Shown here piece by piece: positions 42,957-52,140 of a stretch of 54,547 nucleotides of DNA; the first letter of the stretch is position 1; the number at the start of each line of letters is the position of its first letter. Location: positions 1-54,547 of the forward strand of contig CACZHC010000035.1 of assembly GCA_902780865.1 (NCBI GenBank), written 5' to 3'. Origin of the DNA: an uncultured bacterium (GTDB lineage: Bacteria > Verrucomicrobiota > Kiritimatiellia > RFP12 > UBA1067). The position numbers and the translations under genes are program-made. The notes below the pieces were generated by a model, which was not told the origin of the DNA, did not search any database, and saw nothing but the letters and a program-made list of their open reading frames with translations.

Positions 42957-45071
42957 CTACGCGGTAGAACGGCGCGGCGCGCGAACCGCCGAGTCGCCCC
43001 AGTCGCTCAGGTAGAATGTCTTTGCAAACGAAACGCCCGTCTCGGAATCCGTCACAGTGAGCGCGTAGTCACCGCAGGTGCCTGCGGGAATCTCGAATGT
43101 CGCGTCCTCCCCTGCCGGGACGACGATCTTGACGGACGACGCGACGACCTTGCGGATGCGCTCGCAATCCCATGTCTCCCATCCGTTCGACTGGCGGCGG
43201 TACGAGTAAACGGAGTCGATGCGCTCCAAGGTCGCGGAGAGAGTGCGGGCTTCTCCGTGGCGCGAGCCGTCCGGCTTCACACAGGCAAAGCGGATCTTCG
43301 GCGCGAGCCCGTTATCGAGCCGCATCCACGACTCAAGCGTTGAGCCAATGTAGTATGGGTAGTAGTGGAGAACTGCGGAAGCGCGCGCCGTCGCGGGGCG
43401 CCCGCCGTCCTCGAACACCGTTCCCTGTGCCGTTGCGCGTACTGCGGCCTTCGGCAGCCCCGAATCGGCCCAGAGCGGCGCGGACATGACGCATTTGCCT
43501 TCGCGGTCGAGCGAAGTCTTCAAAAGTGTCCGGAAATTCGGCTTGAGGCCGAGGTCGCAGTTCCCGAACGCCCACCCCTTCCACTGCGGCGGCGCAAAGG
43601 CGACGTCCTCGAACACGACTGCGCCCTCGCAGGCGAGCGCGTGGGCAGGACCACCGAAAAGGTGTTCCGCGGAGACGAAGAACGCGAAGTTCGACGGGTG
43701 CGCCGAGGCGTCTGCCTCGACCTTGACGCGTATCTGCGGCGGCGCAAACTCCTCGACCTTTATCCCCGCCGTCCCGAGTATGCGGCCGTCCTTGCCGGGG
43801 ATCTTCGCGTGGAACTTCCACGCGCCGCTCGGCTGGTCTGCGGGGACGGTAAACTTGTCGCACAAAAGCGACCCCTCGGCGTCGGTCGTCGCCGTGAGGT
43901 GGGAGTATGTGTCCCCTTTCGGGCTCACGAGCCGCAGCTCGACCGGCATTGGGCTTGGCGCCTGGCGGCGGCCGTTCCTCAGAAGCGCGTGAACCATGAT
44001 CTTCTCGTCGTGGCGGTAGATGCCGCGGTCGGTCCAGAGGAACGCCTCCACGCCGTCGTCCGCGAGGTATTCTGGGCGGCATCCGTCTGGATACGTCTCG
44101 TCGACTTCCATCGAGTCGCGGAGAGCGAGGAACGTGCTGTCGGCGCCATCGGCGCTTGTGGCGACGACGGCAAACGGCTCGCCCTTCGCGACGCGCACGA
44201 GGCGGCTCCAGCCGTTCTCGTCGGTCTCGCCTTCCATCACCTTGACGTTGGCTTTGGAATACACCGCCACCTTGACGCCGTCGAGGGGCGTACCCTTCAT
44301 AAGCGAAGTCACCCAGACGCCGGGCGAGTCGGTTCCGTTCAGGCGGACGGAAAGCCCGAGATCGGAAAGGCAGACGAGTCGGTAGCGGTTGGGGTTCTGC
44401 TTTGGTTCGTCGACCCACCAGCCGTCTGCGCGCGGACGGTCGGCGCTTCTAACGGCGACGAGGAAGATTCCGTTGGCGCTGCCGCCGTCGTTCATCTTGA
44501 CTGGCACGGCGACTGTCTCCTTTTCATTAGGCCTGTTCACGCAGGCGAAGTCGCTTTCCTCGACCTCGCCCGAAAGCTCCTCGGTCTCCTCGTCGTCCGC
44601 GGAGCCGTCCCACCGATAGCGGCTGTACTCGTGCTCCTCGCGGGCGAGAAGCTGTACGACGTTTTCCGGCACCACGCGGCGAATCTCGGCGTGGATGTTC
44701 GTCACGTTGACGGACTCTACGCCAACGGCCCTCGCGCCGCCGGGCGGGAGATAGCGGCCTGGGGCGGCGAACCTCACCGTCGGCTTCGGCGGAGGAGGCG
44801 GGCCCTTCGGCTTCTCGGCGGCGGGCGCAGGCTGCGGCTGCGCGGCAGTCGAGGCAGAGGCTGGAGTCGCGTTGGTCGCGGCCTGTTTTATCTTCGCCTT
44901 GACGATTTCGTCCATCTGCGCCTTGCTCAAGTTGGCGTAGACGCTGCCTCCGTGCTCGGCTTCAAAGGCGCGAACCTTGCGGCAGACATAGACTAGGGAC
45001 GAAGCAGTCGCGGCGAGCGCGACGGTGAGGGCGACAAACGCCCCGACAACGGCGAGTTTCTTCTTGTTCAT
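42957..45071 (-). CDS. Alpha-2-macroglobulin, N-terminal fragment, membrane-anchored
   Basis: 704 residues. ATG 45071 has GGGGTG nearby. An N-terminal hydrophobic segment (VVGAFVALTVALAATASSLVYV) then a Pro/Ala-rich linker suggests a membrane anchor rather than a lipobox. MG domains follow with the family signature FLWTDRGIYRHDEKIMVHALLR. It ends FYLSDWGDSAVRAP, just before the YRPGE-type segment now found in another frame. Bacterial macroglobulins trap proteases in the periplasm through a thioester; here the gene follows ExbB/ExbD and TolA-like genes rather than the usual pbpC. Confidence 0.8.
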   Translation of the reverse strand: MNKKKLAVVGAFVALTVALAATASSLVYVCRKVRAFEAEHGGSVYANLSKAQMDEIVKAKIKQAATNATPASASTAAQPQPAPAAEKPKGPPPPPKPTVRFAAPGRYLPPGGARAVGVESVNVTNIHAEIRRVVPENVVQLLAREEHEYSRYRWDGSADDEETEELSGEVEESDFACVNRPNEKETVAVPVKMNDGGSANGIFLVAVRSADRPRADGWWVDEPKQNPNRYRLVCLSDLGLSVRLNGTDSPGVWVTSLMKGTPLDGVKVAVYSKANVKVMEGETDENGWSRLVRVAKGEPFAVVATSADGADSTFLALRDSMEVDETYPDGCRPEYLADDGVEAFLWTDRGIYRHDEKIMVHALLRNGRRQAPSPMPVELRLVSPKGDTYSHLTATTDAEGSLLCDKFTVPADQPSGAWKFHAKIPGKDGRILGTAGIKVEEFAPPQIRVKVEADASAHPSNFAFFVSAEHLFGGPAHALACEGAVVFEDVAFAPPQWKGWAFGNCDLGLKPNFRTLLKTSLDREGKCVMSAPLWADSGLPKAAVRATAQGTVFEDGGRPATARASAVLHYYPYYIGSTLESWMRLDNGLAPKIRFACVKPDGSRHGEARTLSATLERIDSVYSYRRQSNGWETWDCERIRKVVASSVKIVVPAGEDATFEIPAGTCGDYALTVTDSETGVSFAKTFYLSDWGDSAVRAPRRSTA

Positions 45072-45122
45072 ATCACCCCATACTCGCCGGACAGGGAGAA
45101 ATCTTACAAAAAATCTTCGCCG

Positions 45123-47696
45123 CTATTTCGCGGGGGTGCCATCCTCGAGGGAAATGCACACAGACCAGCCGATCAGATGCCAGCCGTTCTCGACGCGCGC
45201 GAGGATGCGGTTGCGGCCCTTTTTCAGATGGACGCGGCGATAGCCCTCGTCGATGCGCCATGACTTGAGCTTGTCTGACGACCCCCATATCGGAGCGTCG
45301 TTCAGCCAGATGTCGCTTCGGTCGTCGGACCCGACGGCGATCCAGCGGTCGCATTCGATGTCGGAGAAAACTTCGGCGTATGCATACCAGATACCGTATT
45401 CCTCGGACGTATACGGCACGAGTTCGGCGCGCCTATCGGAATGCCACCACTCCCACTTGCGCGGCTTGAAATTGCACGTCTGCATGAACTCCCACTTGAC
45501 AGTACGGCCGCCCTTGCCGATGTAGGTCGCGTCGAGATCGACAACCGACTCCGGCGGAAACTTCCGCCTGATATTGACGCGGTTCGGATTGGGAAACGGC
45601 CCGATCACATACCAGTCCTGGACATACATCCACTTCGCCGGAACACCGTCGCCCGAAGGTCCGAAGCGCAGGACGTTCCCGGGAAGAAGCCCCGGCATGC
45701 GCGACTCGATCGCCGCAACCGAGCCGCCTCCAGGTGGCGACACGCTGGCCGTACGACCCTGCTGAAGCCCTCCCGCGCCGCCGCCGACAGAGCCGCTGCC
45801 GTCGCCGTGACCCGCCGCGGCGCCCGTGCCGCCGCCGACTTTTGTCAGGTCCTTGGCGCGCGCGGACGCGCTTTCTGCGGCGGCATCTGTAATCGCGACC
45901 TGGTAATCCGCCGCAGACGACATCGACTTCAGGCGCTGCTGCCGCGCACCCTCCTGGGAACGGCTTGCGAAGTCCTTCGCATCGAGCCACTGAACGGATT
46001 TGCTGCGCGATCCCTTCGACACGGCCTTTTCGGCGCCTCCGTCCGGCTTTACGAAGTCCATTGCCTCCTCCATCATCGCGACGGCCGTCTCGACGATCAC
46101 GTTCGCCTCCCGGACGACCTGCGCCTGTGCCGTCTTCTGGGCGTCGAGAGCCTCCTTGGTGCGCACCCTGGTCTCGATGGCCTCGCGGTCGGCCTCCATG
46201 CGGACGGCCTTCGCGACGTCGGTGATCTTCTGCGCGGCCTCGTACCCCATCCTATGTTCAATCGCGGTCTGCGTCGCGCGGATGTCCTTGTAGGACTCGG
46301 TGATCGCCCCCTCGATCTCTCGCGCGAGTTCGTAGGCGTCGACGAGACTCATGGACGAGGCGTCCCGCGTCACGAGCTCGTTCTCCTGCCGGTCTTCGCA
46401 GGCGAGCTTCGAAAGCTGCGGGGTGTCGTTCTTGAGGACATCCCTGAGAATGTCGATGCGCTCGCGAATGCTCGCCTGCGCCTGCGACGCGCTCTTCAGC
46501 TTCTCGACCTGCTTTTCGTTGACGCTTTCGCGGCGGACGGTTTCGACGCTCTCGAACGCCGCCTTGCGCTCTGCGACCCTCTTCTCGAGGTCGGCGATGC
46601 GGCGCTTCGCGTCCTCGGCCGTGCGCGCGTTCGACTCGGCACGGCGCTTCTCGCGGTCGGCCTGCGAACGCTGTTCGTTGAAAGCCTTCTCTTTTTCGCG
46701 TGCCTCGCACTTGAACCCTTCCGCCTTTGCGGCCAGCTCCTTCGCGCGATCGTCGGACTTCTCGGCCTTCGCTTGGCGGGACTCTTCGCGACACTGCTTC
46801 TCCGCGCCTCGCGCTGCATCGCGCGCGCTCGCGGCCTCGTCGCGGCGCTTCTCGGCCTCCGCAAGCTGCTTTTCGGCGTCCTTGCGCTCGGCCTCGGCTT
46901 TCTCAAGCCGCTCGCGCTGCTCCTTGAGCGCCTTCTCGTTGTTCGCGAGATCCTGGGCGCGATCACGGTACTCGCTCATGCGCTGCCCGACGTTCGACGC
47001 CTCCGACTGGGCCTGGTTCTGCATCGACGACGCCTCGATCTGGGCGTCGCGAACCTTTTCGGCGGCCTTTGACGTCTTGTCGTAGCCAGCGAACTGAGCC
47101 TGCATCTGGACCTTGTCGAGCGCGTTGCCGGCCCTGGCCTGCGCGTCGGCGACCTTCTCGCCGGAATTGAGCATCAGGTCGACAGCCGTCTCGCGGAGCC
47201 ACTTAGACCGGTTTTCGTCCATGAGATCGCTCTTTTCCTCTGCGAGCATCTTCTCGACCTTTTCGATGATCTCGGGCTGGGCAGCCTCGGCGTCCCTCTG
47301 GGCCTTCTCAGCTTCGTCGACGAGCTTTGAGAGCTCCTCCTTCATGCTCTCGGCCGACTCCTCGGCAAAGGCGTCGTAGTCCTTCTGGAGCTCCTCCTTC
47401 ATGAGATCCATGTTGTGGAGGACCGTCTGCAGCTCCTCAAGCTGGTTGAGAAGCTCGTTGATGCGCGCCTCTGAGAGCGATTCGGATATCTGTTCGAGAC
47501 GATCCGACGAAAGTTCCGCCGCGGGATTCGCCTTCTCCTTCTCCTCGAACACGAGGCTCTTGACGGGCGTCAGCAGGACGATCGCCACGAAGAACGCGCA
47601 GTGCAGGATGAACGACGCGACGCTCCAAAGGAGCCCCCAACGCTTGCGCCTGCGCTCGCGCGCGCGAATTTCGTCTGAAAAAAGTTTCTCGTCCAT
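45123..47696 (-). CDS. TolA-like protein: membrane segment, long coiled coil, C-terminal beta-sandwich
   Basis: 857 residues. Basic cytoplasmic start (RARERRRKR), one membrane helix containing Ser28-x3-His32 (SFILH), the TonB/TolA feature that contacts ExbB/ExbD, then about 550 residues of charged coiled coil, a Gly-rich linker (about 640-665) and a C-terminal domain from about 690 (MYVQDWYVIGPFPNPNRVN, WIAVGSDDRSDIWLN, KKGRNRILARVENGW) resembling a PA14/galactose-binding beta-sandwich. It looks like a fusion of the two genes at 49462-50544 and 47696-49465. Overlaps the preceding stop. Likely spans the periplasm; ligand unknown. Confidence 0.75.
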   Translation of the reverse strand: MDEKLFSDEIRARERRRKRWGLLWSVASFILHCAFFVAIVLLTPVKSLVFEEKEKANPAAELSSDRLEQISESLSEARINELLNQLEELQTVLHNMDLMKEELQKDYDAFAEESAESMKEELSKLVDEAEKAQRDAEAAQPEIIEKVEKMLAEEKSDLMDENRSKWLRETAVDLMLNSGEKVADAQARAGNALDKVQMQAQFAGYDKTSKAAEKVRDAQIEASSMQNQAQSEASNVGQRMSEYRDRAQDLANNEKALKEQRERLEKAEAERKDAEKQLAEAEKRRDEAASARDAARGAEKQCREESRQAKAEKSDDRAKELAAKAEGFKCEAREKEKAFNEQRSQADREKRRAESNARTAEDAKRRIADLEKRVAERKAAFESVETVRRESVNEKQVEKLKSASQAQASIRERIDILRDVLKNDTPQLSKLACEDRQENELVTRDASSMSLVDAYELAREIEGAITESYKDIRATQTAIEHRMGYEAAQKITDVAKAVRMEADREAIETRVRTKEALDAQKTAQAQVVREANVIVETAVAMMEEAMDFVKPDGGAEKAVSKGSRSKSVQWLDAKDFASRSQEGARQQRLKSMSSAADYQVAITDAAAESASARAKDLTKVGGGTGAAAGHGDGSGSVGGGAGGLQQGRTASVSPPGGGSVAAIESRMPGLLPGNVLRFGPSGDGVPAKWMYVQDWYVIGPFPNPNRVNIRRKFPPESVVDLDATYIGKGGRTVKWEFMQTCNFKPRKWEWWHSDRRAELVPYTSEEYGIWYAYAEVFSDIECDRWIAVGSDDRSDIWLNDAPIWGSSDKLKSWRIDEGYRRVHLKKGRNRILARVENGWHLIGWSVCISLEDGTPAK

Positions 47697-49465
47697 TATT
47701 TTGCGAGGTCGCCGTCCTCAAGCGATATGCTCACGGACCAGCCGAGCGACATCCAGCCGTTCTCGACGCGGACCAAGATGCGGTTGCGACCCTTGTTAAG
47801 ATGAATGCGGCGATAGCCCTCGTCGACACGCCATTGCTTCAGCTTGTTGGACGAGCCCCACACGGGCACGTCGTTGATCCAGATGTCGCTACGGTCGTCC
47901 GACCCTACCGCAATCCACCGGTCGCAGGCAATGTCGGAGAACACTTCGGCGTAGGCATACCAGATTTCGTACTCCGCGGCGTTCAGCGGAACTACCTCGG
48001 GCTTGAGGTCGGCGCGCCACGACTCCTTGGGGGTCGCGTTCCTCGCCTGCATGAACTCCCACTTTATCGTGCGGCCGTCCTTTCCGACATAGGTGGCATC
48101 GAGGTCAACGACGGACTCGGGCGGGAACTTGCGGCGCAGGTTTACGCGGTCGGGGTTCGGGAACGGCCCGATCACGTACCAGTCCTGGACATACATCCAC
48201 TTCGCGGGGATTCCGTCCTTCGTGGCGTCCTCTGTGAAGCGAATCACATTACCGCCGACGAGCTCGGGCATGCGTCCGTCAAGCTGCGCGAGCGCGCCCG
48301 ACGGCATCGAGGCATAGCTGTCGTCCGCCTTCTGGACGGACTCCGCCTCCGCAAGCTCGGTGTTCTTCTTAACCTCGCTCGCGTCCTCCATGACCTTGGT
48401 GAGGTCCTTCGCGCGCTCTTCCTCGTTCTCCGCCGCGGCGGCGGTGATCGCCACCTGGTAGTCTGCGGCGGCCTGCATCTCGGCGAGGCGCTCGTTGCGC
48501 TCTTCCTCCTGGGCCCGCTTCTCGAAGTCCTTCTCCTGCAGCCACTGAACCGTCTTCGGGCTCGTGCGCTTCACCTCGGCCTTCGAGGGATCGTCGGGAC
48601 GGACCAGCTCCATCGCCTCCTCCATCATCGCGACAACGGTCTCGACGATGTTGTCGGTCTCGCGGACGACTTCCGACTGGGCGACCTTCTGCGCGTCAAG
48701 CGCCTCCTTGGTGCGAGGATTGTCCTCGATGGCCTCGCGGTTTGCCTCCATGCGTACGGCTTTCGCGACGTCGGTGATCTTCTGCGCGGCCTCGTAGCTC
48801 ATCTTGCGCTCTATCGCGGTCTGCGTCGCCTTGATGTCCTTGTAGGACTCGGTGATAGCCGCCTCGATCTCCTTGGCGACCTCGTAGGCGTCAACCATCT
48901 TCATAGTGGCCGTGTTCTTCGTGACAAGCGAGTTTTCCTGGCGGTTCTCCTGAGCGAGCTTCTGGAGCTCGGGCTCGTCGGTCTCGAGTATCTTGCGCAG
49001 GAGGTCTATGCGCGCCTGGATGTCTGCCTGCGCCTTTGACGCGCGGCGGAGCTTGTCGACCTGCCCCTCGTTGACGTTGTCGCGGCGGATTCCCTCGAGG
49101 CTCCTGACCGACGCCTTGCGCTCGACGATCTTCTTCTCTATGTCGGCGATGCGGCGCTTCGCGTCATCGGCAGCGCGCGCGTTCGCGTCGGCACGGCGCT
49201 GCTCCCTGGCTGCGCGGTCGCGCTGCTCGGTGAACGTGCGCCCGCGTTCTCCGGCCGTGCGCTTGAACTCGTCCGCCTTCGCGTTCAGCTCGCGGGCCTT
49301 GGCCGCGGCCTCGTCGGCCCGCTTCGACTGCTCGGTCATGCGCTGCTCCATCTCGCGAATCTTCCGCTCGAGCTCTTCGACGCGCTGCTGCTCGCCGTCG
49401 GCATACGCCGCAATCGCGGCAAATGCAACGAGCGAGAGCGCCCCTGTCTTCAAGAGGCCGTTCAT
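47696..49465 (-). CDS. Secreted coiled-coil protein with the same C-terminal beta-sandwich
   Basis: 589 residues. Signal peptide MNGLLKTGALSLVAFAAIAAYADG, so it is periplasmic rather than anchored. A coiled coil (about 25-380) includes AITESYKDIKATQTAIERKM and AAQKITDVAKAVRME, nearly identical to the fused paralogue. The C-terminal domain (MYVQDWYVIGPFPNPDRVN; SDDRSDIWIN) also matches it. ATG 49465 overlaps the stop of the TolA-like gene (ATGA). It probably pairs through its coil with the membrane-anchored partner. Confidence 0.75.
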   Translation of the reverse strand: MNGLLKTGALSLVAFAAIAAYADGEQQRVEELERKIREMEQRMTEQSKRADEAAAKARELNAKADEFKRTAGERGRTFTEQRDRAAREQRRADANARAADDAKRRIADIEKKIVERKASVRSLEGIRRDNVNEGQVDKLRRASKAQADIQARIDLLRKILETDEPELQKLAQENRQENSLVTKNTATMKMVDAYEVAKEIEAAITESYKDIKATQTAIERKMSYEAAQKITDVAKAVRMEANREAIEDNPRTKEALDAQKVAQSEVVRETDNIVETVVAMMEEAMELVRPDDPSKAEVKRTSPKTVQWLQEKDFEKRAQEEERNERLAEMQAAADYQVAITAAAAENEEERAKDLTKVMEDASEVKKNTELAEAESVQKADDSYASMPSGALAQLDGRMPELVGGNVIRFTEDATKDGIPAKWMYVQDWYVIGPFPNPDRVNLRRKFPPESVVDLDATYVGKDGRTIKWEFMQARNATPKESWRADLKPEVVPLNAAEYEIWYAYAEVFSDIACDRWIAVGSDDRSDIWINDVPVWGSSNKLKQWRVDEGYRRIHLNKGRNRILVRVENGWMSLGWSVSISLEDGDLAK

Positions 49466-50544
49466 TTCCCGCCTCCTTCCTTCTTCGCGCGCTCGGCGAC
49501 CTCGCGCGCCGCCTTGTCGCGGTCCTTCCGCGCCTGTTCGAGCTGGCGTTTGGCGTTCTTGAGTTCATTGGAGAGACGGGTTGCCTCGTCGCGCGCGGCC
49601 TTCGCCTCATCGCTCGTCTTCTTCGCCTCTTCGCGCTTCTTCCGCTCGTCCTCCTGGGCGGCGTTTCGCTCCTTCTCGGCGACGTCTCGCTTCTTCGACG
49701 CATCGGCGAACTGGGCCTCGGCGTCCTTGCGCTCGATATCGGCCTTCTCGAGGCGCTCCTTCTGCGACTGGAGGCTCTTCTCGTGGTGCTCGAGGTCCCT
49801 GACACGTCCACGCATGTCACCCATGCGCGAGCCGATTTCCGAGGCCTCCTTCTGGGCCTGATTCTGCATCGTCGCCGCCTCGAGCTGCGCGTCGCGCACC
49901 TTCTCGGACGCCTCGGCCGTCTTGCGGTAGCCGCCGAACTGCGCCTGGACCTGGATGCGGTCGAGCGTGTTGCCGGCACGGGCCTGGGCATCCCCGACCT
50001 TGTCGCCGTCGACTGTAATCAGGTTGAACGCCGCCTCGCTGAGCCATTTCGAGCGCGCCTCGTCCATAAGGTCGAGCCGTTCCTCCGCAAGCATCTTCTC
50101 GACCTTCCCGACCATCGGCGCCTGTTCGGCCTGCGCCGCCTTCTGCGCCTTCTCCACCTCGTCGATCATCTTGGAAAGCTCTTCCTTGATGTTTACGGAC
50201 GACTGCTCGGCGAAGGAGTCGTAGTCCTTCTGGAGCTCCTCTTTCATGAGGTCCATGTTGTGGAGGACAGTCTGCAACGCCTCAAGCTGCTTGAGAAGCT
50301 CGTTGATTCGCGCCTGCGAAAGCGAGTCGGCGATCTGCTCGATGCGATCCGCCGGGAGGTCCGCCGCAGGGTTTGCCTTTTTCTTCTCCTTGTCGAACAC
50401 GAGGCTCTTAACGGGAGTCAGCATGACGATCGCACCGAAGAGAACGACATGCAGTACGAACGACACGACGCTCCAGAGCAGGTCCTTGCGCCTGCGCTTG
50501 CGCTCGCGCTCGCGGATCTCGTCTGAAAAGAGCCTCTCGTCCAT
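49462..50544 (-). CDS. TolA/TonB-like membrane-anchored coiled-coil protein
   Basis: 360 residues. N-terminal RERERKRRRK, membrane helix LLWSVVSFVLHVVLFGAIVM with Ser28-x3-His32, then a continuous charged coil to the Lys-rich end (AERAKKEGGGK); no globular C-terminal domain. It lies directly below ExbD (stop 50550), the usual place for a TonB/TolA partner. The SxxxH motif is needed in TonB for proton-motive-force coupling (family knowledge). Its sequence matches the N-terminal 300 residues of the 857-residue paralogue. Confidence 0.78.
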   Translation of the reverse strand: MDERLFSDEIRERERKRRRKDLLWSVVSFVLHVVLFGAIVMLTPVKSLVFDKEKKKANPAADLPADRIEQIADSLSQARINELLKQLEALQTVLHNMDLMKEELQKDYDSFAEQSSVNIKEELSKMIDEVEKAQKAAQAEQAPMVGKVEKMLAEERLDLMDEARSKWLSEAAFNLITVDGDKVGDAQARAGNTLDRIQVQAQFGGYRKTAEASEKVRDAQLEAATMQNQAQKEASEIGSRMGDMRGRVRDLEHHEKSLQSQKERLEKADIERKDAEAQFADASKKRDVAEKERNAAQEDERKKREEAKKTSDEAKAARDEATRLSNELKNAKRQLEQARKDRDKAAREVAERAKKEGGGK

Positions 50545-50549
50545 GCCCG

Positions 50550-50966
50550 TTACTTCTTCAGCCCGTCGGCAGTATGTATGCCGACGACGGTCAGCTTCTC
50601 CTGCTGGCAGGTGTCAAGCACCTGGACGATCGAGCGAAACGGCGCAAAGATATCGCCGGCAATGCGGATGCGCCTGTCGGGGTTCTCAGCCGCGGCGGCC
50701 TGCAGGGCGCTCCTGAGCCCTGCCGCTCCGACCGGCTTGGAGTTGACATAGAGATCGCCCTTCGAATCGACCGACACCGTGATCAGGTCGGGCGTCGCCT
50801 TGACGTCCCTTGCGACATTGGACACCGGGAGCTCGAGCGGAATCTCCTTCTCGATCTTCTTGAGCTGGCTGGAGACCAGGAAGAAGATAAGCATCAGAAA
50901 GATGCAGTCCATCATCGAGGTGAGCTGGACCTCGGGCTTCTCTTCCTCTTCGTATTTTACGGCCAT
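50550..50966 (-). CDS. exbD: ExbD/TolR-family proton-channel subunit
   Basis: 138 residues. A single membrane helix carries the essential aspartate in TSMMDCIFLMLIFFLVSS (about Asp20), the proton-carrying residue of ExbD/TolR, followed by a periplasmic domain (ITVSVDSKGDLYVNSKPVG). With ExbB it forms the motor that energises TonB- or TolA-like partners. ATG 50966 is 10 bases after the ExbB stop. Confidence 0.92.
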   Translation of the reverse strand: MAVKYEEEEKPEVQLTSMMDCIFLMLIFFLVSSQLKKIEKEIPLELPVSNVARDVKATPDLITVSVDSKGDLYVNSKPVGAAGLRSALQAAAAENPDRRIRIAGDIFAPFRSIVQVLDTCQQEKLTVVGIHTADGLKK

Positions 50967-50976
50967 GGCTTTTGCC

Positions 50977-51783
50977 TTACTTCTTGACGAAGATCTGGTT
51001 GACGAGATCGGCGACTTCCTCCTCGAGGAGCACCGCGTAGAGGTTCAGCCTGTTCTTGATTATGCCGAACACGAAAAGGCACGGCATGGAGACCGCAAGG
51101 CCGGCGACCGTCGTGACGAGCGCCTTGCCGATGTCGTCTGCGAGCACCGACGCGTCGCCCATCTCGCCCATCGCGGCGACAGTGCCGAACGCGCCGAGAA
51201 GCCCGACGACCGTGCCGAAGAGTCCGAGGAGCGGCGAGAGCGTCGCCGCCGTCGAGAGCATCGCGGCCTTGCGGTTCTCGAGACGGAGCTCGCGGCCGAC
51301 CTTGTCTTCGGCGAACATCTTGACCTCGTTGTAGTCCTTCGAGTCCTTGTGCTGGATCATCGTCTCGACCACTCGCGAAAGCATCGACTTAGACGAGCGG
51401 CAGAGAGCCGCGACATCGTCTATCTTGCCTGCCTTCCAGAGTTCGATCACGTCGGCCGTGAACCCGTCTGGGACGACCTTCGAGCGGCGCAGGTTGAAGA
51501 AGCGCTCAAGCGCGCAGCCAATGCCGAGGATCGACAGGAGCGCGATGAAGTACATCGTATTGCCGCCCTGCTGCCAGTAGAGCTTCCACTGGTCTACGCC
51601 CGAGATTTCCTTCGGCGCTTCGGCTTCCGCAGGCGCGGCTTCCTCGGACGCGGCAGGCGCTGCCGCCTCGGCGGCCGCGGCTGGCGCAGGCTCGGCCGGC
51701 TTCGCGGCCTCCTGAGCAAGAATTCCCTTCATCCACACAGCGCCCGCAAGCGCGAACGCAACGACCAGCATTTGCTTTTTCAT
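50977..51783 (-). CDS. exbB: ExbB/TolQ-family proton-channel subunit with signal peptide and Ala/Pro/Glu linker
   Basis: 268 residues. Signal-like segment MKKQMLVVAFALAGAVWMKGILA and an Ala/Pro/Glu-rich periplasmic stretch (about 25-60) precede the three helices of MotA/TolQ/ExbB: NTMYFIALLSILGIGCALERFF, TLSPLLGLFGTVVGLLGAF and ALVTTVAGLAVSMPCLFVFG. The Pro/Gly-containing helix-2 motif is intact. First gene of the operon ending in the macroglobulin. ATG 51783 has AAGGAAT upstream and a -10 box 35 bases away. Confidence 0.92.
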   Translation of the reverse strand: MKKQMLVVAFALAGAVWMKGILAQEAAKPAEPAPAAAAEAAAPAASEEAAPAEAEAPKEISGVDQWKLYWQQGGNTMYFIALLSILGIGCALERFFNLRRSKVVPDGFTADVIELWKAGKIDDVAALCRSSKSMLSRVVETMIQHKDSKDYNEVKMFAEDKVGRELRLENRKAAMLSTAATLSPLLGLFGTVVGLLGAFGTVAAMGEMGDASVLADDIGKALVTTVAGLAVSMPCLFVFGIIKNRLNLYAVLLEEEVADLVNQIFVKK

Positions 51784-51818
51784 CTTTGTGACTATTCCTT
51801 GGGTTGAGGTTTCTGTTA

Positions 51819-51827
51819 ATTATATCA
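51819..51827 (-). promoter_or_regulatory. -10 promoter of the ExbB-to-macroglobulin operon
   Basis: Minus strand ATTTGATATAAT, 35 bases before ATG 51783. No further box of this type is seen until 40570, consistent with one transcript of about 11 kb. Confidence 0.65.
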
Positions 51828-51844
51828 AATAATATGATTCATGG

Positions 51845-51862
51845 ATTATACAATAGTATAAT
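51845..51862. promoter_or_regulatory. AT-rich palindrome with TATAAT on both strands
   Basis: ATTATAC and GTATAAT arms around AATA, about 25 bases upstream of the operon -10 box. It could be a second -10 site or an operator. Confidence 0.4.
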
Positions 51863-51888
51863 TTCCAGAATTGCTTCGGCCCAGTTTT

Positions 51889-52140
51889 TCACGGCTGCTT
51901 CATCCGCTCAGAGGCCTTGCGGATGAAGCGCGGGAGGTTGCCCCAGACGGAATGGTAGCCATAGCCGCCGTTCTTCATTTCGTCAATCGCGTCATCCGCC
52001 GTCCAGCCCTCACGAAGAATGCGATACATCGCGCACATCGTCCCGGTGCGATCCGCCCCGTGCTGGCAATGCACCAGCACCGGCACGGCATTCGTATCGT
52101 CCAAGACCGAGAGGAATTCAGTGACATACTTGTCCTTCAT
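51889..52140 (-). CDS. Dual-specificity phosphatase, catalytic C-terminal fragment
   Basis: About 83 residues, with PVLVHCQHGADRTG (HCx5R(T) P-loop) and YRILREGWTADDAIDEMKNGGYG, the bacterial tyrosine/dual-specificity phosphatase ending. Its start at ATG 52140 has no ribosome site; it continues the lipoprotein frame at 52118-52423 after a shift. Active only if the frame is intact in the living genome. Confidence 0.72.
   Translation of the reverse strand: MKDKYVTEFLSVLDDTNAVPVLVHCQHGADRTGTMCAMYRILREGWTADDAIDEMKNGGYGYHSVWGNLPRFIRKASERMKQP

Noticed and set aside
43365..44996. Plus-strand ORF of 543 codons
   Set aside because: Antisense to the macroglobulin N-terminal part.
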